A DNA stretch of 64,000 nucleotides from Solimonas sp. SE-A11 (GTDB taxonomy: Bacteria; Pseudomonadota; Gammaproteobacteria; Nevskiales; Nevskiaceae): contig NZ_JAUASX010000025.1 of assembly GCF_030345715.1 (NCBI RefSeq), forward strand, positions 1 through 64,000. Direction: 5' to 3'. The notes beneath the pieces are model-generated. The model saw only the letters and a list, made by a program, of their open reading frames with translations, ran no database searches and was not told the origin of the DNA. Both the position numbers and the translations under genes were made by a program. Shown piece by piece: positions 48,068 to 57,259 of this stretch (the stretch's first letter is position 1; every line of letters begins with the position of its first letter).

Positions 48068-48811
48068 ATGGGCAAGCCTGCGTTCTCGGCGGTCAGCAAG
48101 GAATCGCTGTCGGAATCGGTCTACCGCCAGCTGGCCGACAAGATCCTGCGCGGCGAACTGCCGGCGGGCGAGCCCCTGCCGGCCGAGCGCGAGCTCTCCG
48201 AAGCCCTGGGCGTGAACCGCGGCGCCGTGCGTGAGGCGATCAAGCGCCTGCAGCAGGCGCGGCTGGTGGCGGTGCGCCAGGGCGGCAACAGCGTGGTGCT
48301 GGACTACCGCGCCGAGGGCGGGCTGGAGCTGCTGCCCAGCCTTCTGGTGAACCGACAGGGCCAGCTCGACACCGCGGTGGTGCGCTCGATCATGGCAATG
48401 CGCTCGGCGCTGGCGCCGGATATCGCGGCGACCGCGGTGAAGGGCGGCGCGGCGCTGGCCGACGAGCTGGACGCCCTGCTGGCGCGGATGCGCGGCGATG
48501 CCGGCAACCTCAAGGCCCTGCAGGACCATGCCTTGGCGTTCTGGCAGAGGCTGGTAGAGCACGGCGGCAACATCGCCTTCCGGCTGGCTTTCAATTCCAT
48601 GACCCGCACCTATACGCAGGTCTGGGACGCGCTGACGCCGGTGCTGCAGGCCGAGTTCCGCGACTTGGACAACCTTGGCGCGATTGCTGCGGCGGTGCGT
48701 CGCGGCGACGCGGACGCGGCGTGGCGCCACGGCCGGCTGCACGTGGAGATCGGGCGCAGCGCGCTGGATCAGGCGCTGGACGCGATGGAAGGACGCCAGC
48801 GGCTGCAGTAG
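48068..48811 (+). CDS. FadR/GntR-family transcriptional regulator
   Basis: This 247-residue regulator has an N-terminal GntR winged helix (about 12-75; SVYRQLADKILRGELPAGEPLP and VNRGAVREAIKRLQ). The C-terminal all-helical FCD/FadR-type ligand domain (about 85-235) follows. In the FadR group the ligand is an acyl-CoA or other carboxylate. Because the gene directly follows the fatty-acid hydroxylase gene, it probably controls it (inference). A GC-rich terminator-like hairpin follows. Confidence 0.9.
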   Translation: MGKPAFSAVSKESLSESVYRQLADKILRGELPAGEPLPAERELSEALGVNRGAVREAIKRLQQARLVAVRQGGNSVVLDYRAEGGLELLPSLLVNRQGQLDTAVVRSIMAMRSALAPDIAATAVKGGAALADELDALLARMRGDAGNLKALQDHALAFWQRLVEHGGNIAFRLAFNSMTRTYTQVWDALTPVLQAEFRDLDNLGAIAAAVRRGDADAAWRHGRLHVEIGRSALDQALDAMEGRQRLQ

Positions 48812-48840
48812 GTCCGCACCGCCGCAAGGCGGTGCGGACC
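48811..48840. terminator. Hairpin between convergent genes
   Basis: A 13-bp perfect stem (48811-48823 with 48828-48840) has a GCAA tetraloop and lies between the FadR-type gene and the dehydrogenase. There is no T-tract. Termination is inferred from stem strength and position. Confidence 0.6.
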
Positions 48841-48846
48841 CGCGCC

Positions 48847-49716
48847 TCAATGCTGCGGGAACAGCCGCTTGTTGAGGCGGTAGAGCGAGGAGATGTCCTC
48901 GTCGCCATGACCCTCCGCCATCAGCGTCTGGTACTGCGCCAGCGTGGTGTCGACGCAGGGCAGGTCACCGCCCAGCTGAGCCGCCATCTGCTGGCAGATC
49001 ATCAGGTCCTTGTGGTGCAGCGCCACCTTGAAGCCCGGCGGGTACTCGCCGTCGATCATGCCGCGGCTGCGGTTCTGCACGAACCAGGAGCCAGCCGCGC
49101 CGCTGCCCACCGCGTCCACCACCAGGTGCAGCGGCAACTGCAGCGCGGCGGCGAAGGCCAGGCCCTCGGTCACGGCCTGGGCGACGCCCGCGGCCATCAC
49201 CTGGTTAACCGCCTTGGTGGCCTGGCCACTGCCATGCGGGCCAATATGGATGTGCCGCTGGCCCATGGCCTCGAACAGGGGCAGCGCTGCGACGTAGTCT
49301 TCCGGCTGGCCGCCGACCATGAAGGTCAGCCTCGCCTGGCGCGCGCCCTCGGTGCCACCGGTGATCGGCGCGTCCAGGAAGCGGGCGCCGACCTTGGCCA
49401 GGAGCTCGGCGGCGTCGATCGCGGTCTCGCGGGCCACGGTGGAAGAGTCGATCACCAGCCGGCCCTTGGCCGCCGGCACCGCCAGGGCCTCGGCGGTTTC
49501 CATGACGTCACGGTCGGCGGGGATGCACAGGACCACCACGTCGCAGTCGTCCCAGAGCTGCACCGCGGCGGTGGCGGCGCGCACGCGGTACTGCGCGGCG
49601 AAGTCCTCGGCCTGTTGCCGCTGGCGGGTGTAGACCGCCTGGAGGAAGCCCTTGCCGGCCAGGTTGGCCGCCATGTGCCAGCCCATTGCACCGAGACCGA
49701 TGAATCCTACTTTCAT
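48847..49716 (-). CDS. Beta-hydroxyacid dehydrogenase (3-hydroxyisobutyrate dehydrogenase-like)
   Basis: This is a NAD(P)-dependent dehydrogenase of the 3-hydroxyisobutyrate/tartronate semialdehyde reductase family, 289 residues. It shows GFIGLGAMG (about 4-12), DAPITGGTEGA (substrate site, about 116-126), GHGSGQATKAVNQ with the catalytic Lys, and KDL near residue 237. The exact hydroxyacid substrate is unknown; the FadR-type gene lies convergent. The ATG at 49716 gives a typical start. Confidence 0.9.
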   Translation of the reverse strand: MKVGFIGLGAMGWHMAANLAGKGFLQAVYTRQRQQAEDFAAQYRVRAATAAVQLWDDCDVVVLCIPADRDVMETAEALAVPAAKGRLVIDSSTVARETAIDAAELLAKVGARFLDAPITGGTEGARQARLTFMVGGQPEDYVAALPLFEAMGQRHIHIGPHGSGQATKAVNQVMAAGVAQAVTEGLAFAAALQLPLHLVVDAVGSGAAGSWFVQNRSRGMIDGEYPPGFKVALHHKDLMICQQMAAQLGGDLPCVDTTLAQYQTLMAEGHGDEDISSLYRLNKRLFPQH

Positions 49717-49814
49717 GCGTTTCCCCTCTCCTGGTAGCGCCTTGAAGCCGTGGTGTCTCCGTGTTCCGACAATGCCACAAAGCCGTCGGTTCGTCGCCCG
49801 GTTAAAATGGGCGG

Positions 49815-51536
49815 ATGTCCCCCGTACTTTCTCGCCTCGGCGCGCTGGCTCCCGCCGCTGTGCAGGCTGTTGCCGCCGTCTACGCGGTGTGGGTTTCGCT
49901 GCAGTTCAGCGATGACCCGCTGTGTGCGCTGGTCAACGCCGGCCTGTTCCTGCTGCCCTTCCTGCTGCTGGCGGCCCTGACCGGGCGCCCGGCCGTGGCC
50001 TTGGCGACCGCCACGGCCCTGGCGCTGCTGCTGTGGGCCGTGGGCGAGATGAAGCTGCGCTACTTCGGCAACCGCCTGGCGCTGATCGACTTCTATTTCC
50101 TGTCCGAGGGCGCCAACTGGAGCATCGTGCAGCGCTACCCGCGCTTGCAGTGGATGCTGGCGGGCTACGTCGCCCTGGTGGCTGTGCTGGCGCTGTATGC
50201 CTGGCAGCGCCGCGACCAGCGCTGGAGTCGCAAGGCCCGGCTGGCCGCGGCGATGGTGTTGGCGGGCTGGTGCGCCATGGCCTGGGGCAGCCGCCACCAC
50301 CACCTCTGGGAGGTGTTCCGTGACGATGCCGACTGCGGCCTGACCAAGACCTGCGGCGTCATGTCGCGCCTGGTGTACTCCTACAGCGTCTTCGAGTTCG
50401 CCGAGCCCCTGCCCTCCGGCGATCCCACGCCCTTCGAGGCCGCCGCCGCCGGGGTGACACCCCTGCCGCCGCCCAGCGACGTGCGCCCGGACGTGGTGGT
50501 CTGGCTACACGAGTCGACGCTGGACCCGGCGCTTTACCGCCTCGACGGCGCGCGCCTGCCGCCTCTGGGCATGTTCCGGCACAACCCGCACGACCGCGCC
50601 GCAGGCCTGCTGCGCGTGCACACCTTCGGCGGCAAGACCTGGCTGTCGGAGTTCTCGCTGCTGACCGCGCTGGTGCCGGCGGATTTCGGTGGACGCCGTA
50701 CCACGGTGTTCAACAGCGTGGCGCCGCAGATGCAGCGCAACCTGGTGGAGCGCTTCGAGGCCAACGGCTACGACAGCCTGGTACTCATGCCGACCATGAA
50801 GAGCTTCTACGGCGCAGCCCGGACCTACGAGGGCCTGGGCTTCAACCGCGTGCTGACGCTGCGCGACTTCCCCGAGTACGACCACGTGAAGGGCGACGAG
50901 TGGGACATTGCCGACAGCGACCGCCTGGGCGAGGCGGCGGCCAAGCTGCTGCGCGAGCACCGGCGCGAGCATCCCGACCGGCCGCTGTTCCTGTACCTGC
51001 TGTCGATCAAGGAGCATGCCCCCTACTCGGGACGCACCAAGCCGCTGTACCGGCTGGAGCGCAGCGGCATCAAGAAGAGCCTGGCGGCCAAGCTCACCGA
51101 CTACGTCGGCAAGCTCAAGGTGCTGGATGGCGGGCTGCACACGCTGGAGCGCGAGCTGACGGCGGGACCGCGCCCGGCCCTCTGGGCCTACTTCGGCGAT
51201 CACCAGGCCTACTTCGAGGAAGACTCCCCGCCGCTGCGCGCTAATCTGCCCTCGCCGGAACTGCTCACGCAGTACCGCCTGCGCAGCACCATGGCACCAA
51301 CGCTGCAGGAGTCGCCGCCGCTGCTGGACATCGCCCTGCTGCCCTCCTTGATCGCCGACAGTGCCGGCCTGGAGCCGGACGAGTTCTTCCGCGCGCAATC
51401 GGCCATGCGCCGGCTCTGCAACGGCCGGCTCGGGGACTGCCCCGACAAGGGCCTGGTGGACAGCTACAAGGCCTACCTGTTCTCGCCGCAGCTGGGCCTG
51501 TTCGAAGACCTGCCCGAGCAAGCCGCCGCGCAGTGA
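49815..51536 (+). CDS. LtaS/MdoB-like membrane sulfatase-family transferase
   Basis: The 573-residue protein has five N-terminal membrane helices (about 12-30, 39-56, 59-77, 113-129, 142-157) and then a periplasmic alkaline-phosphatase-superfamily domain. Likely metal or nucleophile residues are Glu233 (WLHEST), Thr275 (GGKTW) and Asp462-His463 (FGDHQ). This is the layout of LtaS, MdoB and phosphoethanolamine/phosphoglycerol transferases. It probably moves a phospholipid head group onto an envelope glycan or lipid. No motif fixes the acceptor. The coding region is intact. Confidence 0.85.
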   Translation: MSPVLSRLGALAPAAVQAVAAVYAVWVSLQFSDDPLCALVNAGLFLLPFLLLAALTGRPAVALATATALALLLWAVGEMKLRYFGNRLALIDFYFLSEGANWSIVQRYPRLQWMLAGYVALVAVLALYAWQRRDQRWSRKARLAAAMVLAGWCAMAWGSRHHHLWEVFRDDADCGLTKTCGVMSRLVYSYSVFEFAEPLPSGDPTPFEAAAAGVTPLPPPSDVRPDVVVWLHESTLDPALYRLDGARLPPLGMFRHNPHDRAAGLLRVHTFGGKTWLSEFSLLTALVPADFGGRRTTVFNSVAPQMQRNLVERFEANGYDSLVLMPTMKSFYGAARTYEGLGFNRVLTLRDFPEYDHVKGDEWDIADSDRLGEAAAKLLREHRREHPDRPLFLYLLSIKEHAPYSGRTKPLYRLERSGIKKSLAAKLTDYVGKLKVLDGGLHTLERELTAGPRPALWAYFGDHQAYFEEDSPPLRANLPSPELLTQYRLRSTMAPTLQESPPLLDIALLPSLIADSAGLEPDEFFRAQSAMRRLCNGRLGDCPDKGLVDSYKAYLFSPQLGLFEDLPEQAAAQ

Positions 51537-51571
51537 GCTAGCCTGCGGGTTCCCGAGAAACGGAAGCCCGC

Positions 51572-53734
51572 ATGACCGCTGCCAACCCCATGATGCTCGA
51601 CGACGTCGAGCCCTGCGTCGACGCCATCATCGCCCGCGTCGGCAACGATGTGCGCATCGGCTTGCCGCTGGGCCTGGGCAAGCCGGTGGAGCTGGTCAAC
51701 GCGCTGTATGCGCGAGCAAAGGCCGATCCGGCGCTGAAGCTGACCATCCTCACCGCGCTGTCGCTGGAACAACCCGAAGTCCCGGCCGGCGTCGAGGGCG
51801 CCTTCCTGGGCCCCTTCCTGGAGCGCGTCTTCGCCGGCGTGCCCAGGCTGGACTATGCCGCCGACCTGCGCCGCAAGGCCCTGCCGCCCAACGTGCAGGT
51901 GAAGGAATTCTTCTTCCGCCCCGGCAGCCAGATGGGCAACGCCCATGCCCAGCAGCATTACATCAGCACCAACTACACCTTCGCCGCGCGCGACGTCTTC
52001 AATCAGGGCTGCAACGTGGCGGCGCAGATGATCTGCAAGCGCGAGGATGCCGCGGGCCTGCGCTACAGCCTGTCCTGCAACCCGGACACCGGCCCCGAGC
52101 TGGTGACAATGCTGCGCGCCGCCGAAGCCGCCGGCCGCCGCCGCGTGGCCGTGGTCGGCGTGGTGAACCAGCAACTGCCCTACATGGTGCGCGACGCCGA
52201 GGTGGAGCCTGCGACCTTCGACCTGGTGGTGGATCACCCGCGCTACTCCAGCGCACTGTTCTCCACGCCCAAGCAGCCGGTGGCCACCGCGGACTACGCC
52301 ATCGGCCTGCAGGCCTCGGCCCTGATCCGCGATGGCGGCACGCTGCAAGTCGGCATCGGCGCCCTGGGCGACGCCCTGGTCTATGCCGCGCGACTGCGCC
52401 AGCAGAAGAACGAGGCCTACCGCGCCGCGCTGGCGGCGCTGGACATGCCGCAGCGCTACGGCGAACTGCTGGCGAGTTACGGCGGCGATTCGCCTTTCGC
52501 CACCGGCCTGTACGGCGCCACCGAGATGTTCGTGGACGGCTTCATGGACCTGGTGCAGGCCGGTGTGCTCAAGCGCGAGGTCTACGACTTCTGGGCGTTG
52601 CAGCAACTGGTCAACGAGGGCCGCTGCGATCCGCGCCGGCTGGAGCCGGTGGTGCTGGAGCACATGGAGAGCCTGGGCCTGCGCGTGATCCGCACCGCGG
52701 ACTTCGAGGTGCTGCAGCACCACGGCTTCTTCAGCGACGCCACGCGCTACGACCAGGGCCACCTGGTGGCCCCCGACGGCGAGCGCGTGCTTGCCAATGT
52801 GGCGGACCCGGAGGCGCGGCGCGTGATGGCGCAGAAATGCCTGGGCACGTCGCTGCGCAACGGCATCGTGGTGCATGGCGGCTTCTTCCTGGGTCAGCGG
52901 CGCTTCTACGACTGGCTGCGCGACATGACCGCGGAGGAGCGCGGCCGCTACTGCATGACCGGCGTCTACAAGGTCAACCAGCTCGACCACAACCCGCGCC
53001 TGTACAAGGCCCAGCGCGTGCATGCCCGCTTCATCAACACGGGCATCATGGCAACGCTGTCCGGCGCCGTGGTATCGGACGGCCTGGACAACGGCAAGGT
53101 CATCTCCGGCGTCGGCGGGCAGTACAACTTCGTGGCGATGGCGCACCAGCTGCCCGATGGCCGCAGCATCATCATGATCCGTGCCGTGCGCGAGGCCGAG
53201 GGCGGCGCCAGCTCCAACGTGGTGTTCAACTACGGCCACTGCACCATCCCGCGCCACCTGCGCGACATCGTGGTGACCGAGTACGGCGTGGCCGACCTGC
53301 GCTCGCAGAGCGATGCCGAGGTGGCCAAGCGCCTGATCTGCATCGCCGACTCGCGCTTCCAGGCCGGCTTGCTGGAACAGGCCGTGAAAGCCGGCAAGGT
53401 CGAGGCCGGCTGGCAGATTCCCACCGAGTATCGCGACAACACTCCGGCATCGCTGGAACGGCGCTTCAAGCCGCAGCGTGCGCAGGGGCTTTTCGATGCA
53501 TTTCCACTGGGCAGCGACTTCACGCCGGAGGAATTGAAGCTGGCGGCGGCGCTGAAGCAGGTGAAGACGAAGGCCGGTGCGACACCGAAGTGGAAGCTGC
53601 TGCTGGGCCTGCTGCGCGCGGGCGAGCCGCCGGCGGCGATGCAGCCTTACCTGGCTCGGTTGAAGCTGGAGCAGCCCAAGACCTTGCAGGACAAGGTGGT
53701 GAGGATGTTGCTGGTGGAGGCGCTGGGCAACTGA
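51572..53734 (+). CDS. Acetyl-CoA hydrolase/transferase C-terminal domain protein
   Basis: This is a large CoA-transferase-fold protein of 720 residues, longer than classical acetyl-CoA hydrolases (about 500). The C-terminal acetyl-CoA hydrolase/transferase domain includes VSDGLDNGKVISGVGGQYNFV (about 500-520) and the family ending HCTIPRHLRDIVVTEYGVADLRSQSD. The mid-domain GLYGATEMFVDG holds a likely active-site Glu. It may interconvert short acyl-CoAs and free acids. It follows the LtaS-like gene by 35 bp, but no pathway link is evident. Confidence 0.82.
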   Translation: MTAANPMMLDDVEPCVDAIIARVGNDVRIGLPLGLGKPVELVNALYARAKADPALKLTILTALSLEQPEVPAGVEGAFLGPFLERVFAGVPRLDYAADLRRKALPPNVQVKEFFFRPGSQMGNAHAQQHYISTNYTFAARDVFNQGCNVAAQMICKREDAAGLRYSLSCNPDTGPELVTMLRAAEAAGRRRVAVVGVVNQQLPYMVRDAEVEPATFDLVVDHPRYSSALFSTPKQPVATADYAIGLQASALIRDGGTLQVGIGALGDALVYAARLRQQKNEAYRAALAALDMPQRYGELLASYGGDSPFATGLYGATEMFVDGFMDLVQAGVLKREVYDFWALQQLVNEGRCDPRRLEPVVLEHMESLGLRVIRTADFEVLQHHGFFSDATRYDQGHLVAPDGERVLANVADPEARRVMAQKCLGTSLRNGIVVHGGFFLGQRRFYDWLRDMTAEERGRYCMTGVYKVNQLDHNPRLYKAQRVHARFINTGIMATLSGAVVSDGLDNGKVISGVGGQYNFVAMAHQLPDGRSIIMIRAVREAEGGASSNVVFNYGHCTIPRHLRDIVVTEYGVADLRSQSDAEVAKRLICIADSRFQAGLLEQAVKAGKVEAGWQIPTEYRDNTPASLERRFKPQRAQGLFDAFPLGSDFTPEELKLAAALKQVKTKAGATPKWKLLLGLLRAGEPPAAMQPYLARLKLEQPKTLQDKVVRMLLVEALGN

Positions 53735-53755
53735 GGTGAGCGTGTTTGCCCGAAG

Positions 53756-53787
53756 CGTTCACCCTTCGACAAGCTCAGGGCAAACGG
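53756..53787. repeat. Dispersed TTCGACAAGCTCAGGG-type repeat
   Basis: This matches a short intergenic repeat (core CCTTCGACAAGCTCAGGG) that I know from many proteobacterial genomes. It contains a CCCT/AGGG inverted pair. One copy is seen here, just after the CoA-transferase gene. Confidence 0.5.
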
Positions 53788-53810
53788 TTCGGCCGCTTCT
53801 GGCAGGTTCC

Positions 53811-53891
53811 CTCTCGGCAACTGCTCCTGCATTGCCCTCTCTCGGGCATCCATGCCATCGCCCAACCCTCTCCCCGCTTGCGGGGAGAGGG
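53811..53891. repeat. Composite hairpin repeat
   Basis: This is a direct copy of the element at 34729-34808: CTCGGCAACTGCTCC, GGGCATCCATGCC and the CTCTCCCCGC/GCGGGGAGAG hairpin. It ends 8 bp before the stop codon of the GGDEF-EAL gene and may serve as its terminator. Confidence 0.75.
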
Positions 53892-53898
53892 CGGTGGT

Positions 53899-56061
53899 TC
53901 AAGTCATCAGAGGCCCCATCGCCTCCACGCCACGGCCCTGGAAGTAGCGGATGCCCATCGCGCTGAAGCGCTGCGCATCGCCCTTGCGATCCACATTCTT
54001 GGCGCCGATCGCCGCGCCCAGCGTCTTGGCCGAGGTCAGTAGCGCCTGCAGTTCCGCATCCGCCAGCGGGTCCAGCTGCGCGGCGGCCAGCAGCTCGGGC
54101 GAGAGCTTGACCATGTAGGGGCGCAGCTGTCGCGCCATGCGCAGCAGGCGCGTGTCGGTGCAGCCGTCGATCACCAGCTTCACGCCGATGCCGCCCAGTG
54201 CCTCGAGACCGGTGATGGCCTGCGACAGGCGCTGCGGATCCTCGTTGGAGCTGATCTCCACGGCGATGCGCTCCGCGGGCACGCCGTATTCCTGCAGCAG
54301 GCCGGAGAAGCTGCGCAGGTAGCGGTCGCTGGCCAGACTGATGGCGCTGACGTTGACGCTGATGCCGGCGTAGCGCTCCCAGAGCTCCGGATGCTCCTGG
54401 TAGCCCCGCAGCAGCCGGCGCAGCACCTCGATGTCCAGCCGGTCGATCTCGCCGGCGCGCTCCACGGCCTTGAGGAAGTGCTGCGGCTCGATCCAGTGGC
54501 CATCGCTGTCCTCGATGCGCACGAAGGCATCCAGCCAGGGCTGCAGGCCGGAGTCGGGATCGGTCGGCAGTACCGACTGCGAGATCAGGCGCAGGCGCTC
54601 CGAGCCCAACTGCTCGGCCACCCATTGCGCACGCTGCGCCTCGTCGTCGCCCTTGACCTCGCCTGCCGCGGCATCGCCGACGATCATGGCCTGGGTGCTG
54701 AGGCGGGCGGTAACGGCATTGACCACGGAATCCAGGCTCGGCGCGTTGCCGTCCACCTCGACCGCGGCATAGCGCACCATGGCGCGGCCGGCGTCGCTGG
54801 TGATGCGGGCCACTTCCAGCTGCGACAGGGCGCGGGCGGTTTCCATCGCGGCCTCCAGCTGCTTGATGCCGGCGCGGGCCGACAGCATCGCGAAGCTGCC
54901 GGCGCCGATGCGATAGACATCGCCCACGCCGTCAAGGCTGCGGCGCAGCGTGCGGCCCACGGCAGAAGCGAGGTTGTTGCGCACGTACTCGGAGGGATCG
55001 TCCTCGTCGCGGATGCCGGTGATGACGATCAGCGCGCAGTAGTGGCGCAACTCGAACTGCTGGGCAGACTTGATCAGCTCCAGCAGCCGCTGGCGAAAGG
55101 CCTGGGTATTCGGCAGGCCGGAAGACAGGTCCAGCAGCGCCGACACTGGTGCTACGGCTCCAGCCGTGGCCTGCTGCGCGTCCAGCCGGACGATGCTGCT
55201 GAGCGTGCCGTCGGCGTAATTGCGCGGCAGCACCGTGATCGACACCTCGCTGCGGGCCTGGTTGCGCGCCACCAGCAGGGCCTGCTCGACGCGCGGCAGG
55301 CCGGACTCGGAGCGCAGGGCATTGACCAGCCCCGGCATCGGCGAGCGCTCTTCGCCACCCTCCTTGTCGTTGCGATCCAGCAGCTGCATGGAGTTTTCGA
55401 AGGGAATGCCCACCAGGTCCGCCCGCGGCATCGCCAGCAGGTCGGCGGCGGCGGCGGTGGCGGAGATGATCACACCCTCGCCATTCACCTCCAGGATGCG
55501 CTCGGACGAGGCGTCCCACAGGGCCTGGGCCTTGTCGGCCTGCAATTGCAGTGACTGCGACAGCTCCTGGCCCTGGTCCTGCTGCGCCTGCAGGCGTTCG
55601 CGGGCCTCGGCCAGCTGGTCCTGGTAGTTGCGCGCCATCATCACCAGCAGGTCGATCTCTTCGCGGGAGTATTCCTGCTGTGGCTCCGCGTCGCGCTGCT
55701 GCGAACCCTGCGGAGAACGCATCTGCTTGATGCGCATCTGCATGATGTCGGCCGGTACAATCAGGATGCGCACCAGGTGCAGGTAGACCAGCGCCAGTGT
55801 GACCAGCAGGGCGCCGCCGAGCGGCAGCAGGAGGTAGTGATGCAGCTGCGCGCCGCTCAGCAGCAGGCCACCGGCCTCGAAGCGGGCATCGGCCGGGATC
55901 GTCAGGCGCACGGTCAACTGCAGCGCGGCCGCCAGCAGCAAGCCAAAGGCAAAAAGTCCGACGTAGACGTTGTAGCGGGCCCAGCCCCAGCGGCGGCGGC
56001 GGCCGTCCAGCCAGCGACGTACCCCGGCGCTCAGCCCGGACGTCTTCTTGGATAAGGTCAT
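53899..56061 (-). CDS. Degenerate GGDEF-EAL membrane protein with PAS domain
   Basis: The 720-residue protein has two membrane helices (about 31-53 and 77-100) and a coiled coil (about 130-180). A PAS-like domain (about 182-292), a GGDEF-like domain (about 310-460) and an EAL-like domain (about 485-718) follow. The GGDEF signature is GAGSF (386-390) and the EAL site is DAF (511-513). The DDFGTG loop is IDGCTD (631-636) and the EGVE loop is AKNVD (687-691). Both enzymes therefore look inactive, so a c-di-GMP receptor or signalling scaffold, as in FimX or LapD, is more likely. It is divergent from a FimV-like gene. Confidence 0.85.
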   Translation of the reverse strand: MTLSKKTSGLSAGVRRWLDGRRRRWGWARYNVYVGLFAFGLLLAAALQLTVRLTIPADARFEAGGLLLSGAQLHHYLLLPLGGALLVTLALVYLHLVRILIVPADIMQMRIKQMRSPQGSQQRDAEPQQEYSREEIDLLVMMARNYQDQLAEARERLQAQQDQGQELSQSLQLQADKAQALWDASSERILEVNGEGVIISATAAAADLLAMPRADLVGIPFENSMQLLDRNDKEGGEERSPMPGLVNALRSESGLPRVEQALLVARNQARSEVSITVLPRNYADGTLSSIVRLDAQQATAGAVAPVSALLDLSSGLPNTQAFRQRLLELIKSAQQFELRHYCALIVITGIRDEDDPSEYVRNNLASAVGRTLRRSLDGVGDVYRIGAGSFAMLSARAGIKQLEAAMETARALSQLEVARITSDAGRAMVRYAAVEVDGNAPSLDSVVNAVTARLSTQAMIVGDAAAGEVKGDDEAQRAQWVAEQLGSERLRLISQSVLPTDPDSGLQPWLDAFVRIEDSDGHWIEPQHFLKAVERAGEIDRLDIEVLRRLLRGYQEHPELWERYAGISVNVSAISLASDRYLRSFSGLLQEYGVPAERIAVEISSNEDPQRLSQAITGLEALGGIGVKLVIDGCTDTRLLRMARQLRPYMVKLSPELLAAAQLDPLADAELQALLTSAKTLGAAIGAKNVDRKGDAQRFSAMGIRYFQGRGVEAMGPLMT

Positions 56062-56181
56062 GTGCGATTCGGCGCGTGGCGCGCCTGCCCCCTTTAGATA
56101 TTTTATCTACACCTGCAGGAGCGCTTCTGTACGTCTAGAATGTCCTACATGATGTAAGCCTATCAGACGAGACAGGGCTCC

Positions 56182-57129
56182 ATGGAATTTCCGCATCGCC
56201 TCGCTTCGCTGCTGCTGGTGACCAGTTTCGCGGTGTCCACCGCCGCGGAGGCCGTGTCCCTGTCCGATGCGCAGTTGCGTTCCCGTCTTGGCCAGCGCCT
56301 CGACCTGCGCCTGGAACTGCAGCATGCCCCAGGCGAAGAACCCAGCATCCGCCTGGCGCCCGCTGCCGACTACGCGCGCCTGGGGATCGATCCGCCCTCG
56401 CGCCAGATGGGCGAGCTGAGCGTGGAGCGGGAGGCGATCGCCGAGGGCCGCGAGCAGATTCGCGTGCGCTCCACCCAGCGCGTCTCTGAACCGATCCTGA
56501 CTTTGCTGCTGGAAGTGCGCGAGGGCAACACCCGCCTGATACGTGAGTTCACCACCTTCGTCGATCCACCTTCAGGCTCGTCGCCAAGTGCCGAACCGGC
56601 CCCTGCCGAGCCGCCGGTGATGCCGTTGCTGGGCGCACTCACCATGGAGCCTTCGCTGGCACCCTCCACTCCGCCGACGCGCCCTGCCCGTCCGGCGCGC
56701 AGCGAGGCCGGAACGTCCGCCGGCCAGGGCATGGCGCCGGCGCCGGCCATTGCAGCGCAGGCGCCCGCGGCAGTCCTGCCGCCGCTGCCGCGCTTCCAGC
56801 TCGACGAAGGCCAGGCGAACCGCTGGGATGACCGGCAGGTCGTGGTGGCCGCCGTGACGGCCGCTTGGCTACGCCGTGAGTTCGGCGGCGAGGAAGCCGA
56901 TGGCGATGCGGCCGACTCCGGCACCAAGACAGCTTCGCGCGCCTTGCCGGCACCGACGCCCCAGGTCACGCGTATGCTGAACTCCCGCGATGCCCCGCCG
57001 CCGCCCTGGCGCAGCTTCCTGGTGCTGGTAGCCGTCACCATCGGCATCTTTGCCTATGCCCGGCGGCTGCGACAGCGCTTGATGAGCGAAGCGAAGGCGG
57101 AACTAGCCTTGGAGGCTGCGCCGGCCTGA
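56182..57129 (+). CDS. Short FimV-like protein
   Basis: The 315-residue protein has a signal peptide (about 1-24), then a FimV N-terminal-type domain (about 25-130). That domain includes LSDAQLRSRLGQRLDLRLEL and the later FTTFVDPP ending. A Pro/Ala-rich linker (about 130-205) and one membrane helix (about 277-293) lead to a 20-residue cytoplasmic tail. Full FimV has LysM and a large TPR-containing cytoplasmic part that promote type IV pili and polar signalling; neither is visible here. It is divergent from the degenerate GGDEF-EAL gene across 120 bp. Confidence 0.7.
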   Translation: MEFPHRLASLLLVTSFAVSTAAEAVSLSDAQLRSRLGQRLDLRLELQHAPGEEPSIRLAPAADYARLGIDPPSRQMGELSVEREAIAEGREQIRVRSTQRVSEPILTLLLEVREGNTRLIREFTTFVDPPSGSSPSAEPAPAEPPVMPLLGALTMEPSLAPSTPPTRPARPARSEAGTSAGQGMAPAPAIAAQAPAAVLPPLPRFQLDEGQANRWDDRQVVVAAVTAAWLRREFGGEEADGDAADSGTKTASRALPAPTPQVTRMLNSRDAPPPPWRSFLVLVAVTIGIFAYARRLRQRLMSEAKAELALEAAPA

Positions 57130-57259
57130 CTGGATTGCCAGAAGCGGGCTGCATGAGTCACGAGGCGCGCGGCGACCGACACGCATGGCTGCCGGCAGCG
57201 GACCTGGCAGGATGTGGAACATGATCGACGCGGTGCAGCCGGTCGGCGAGTGAGCCGCG

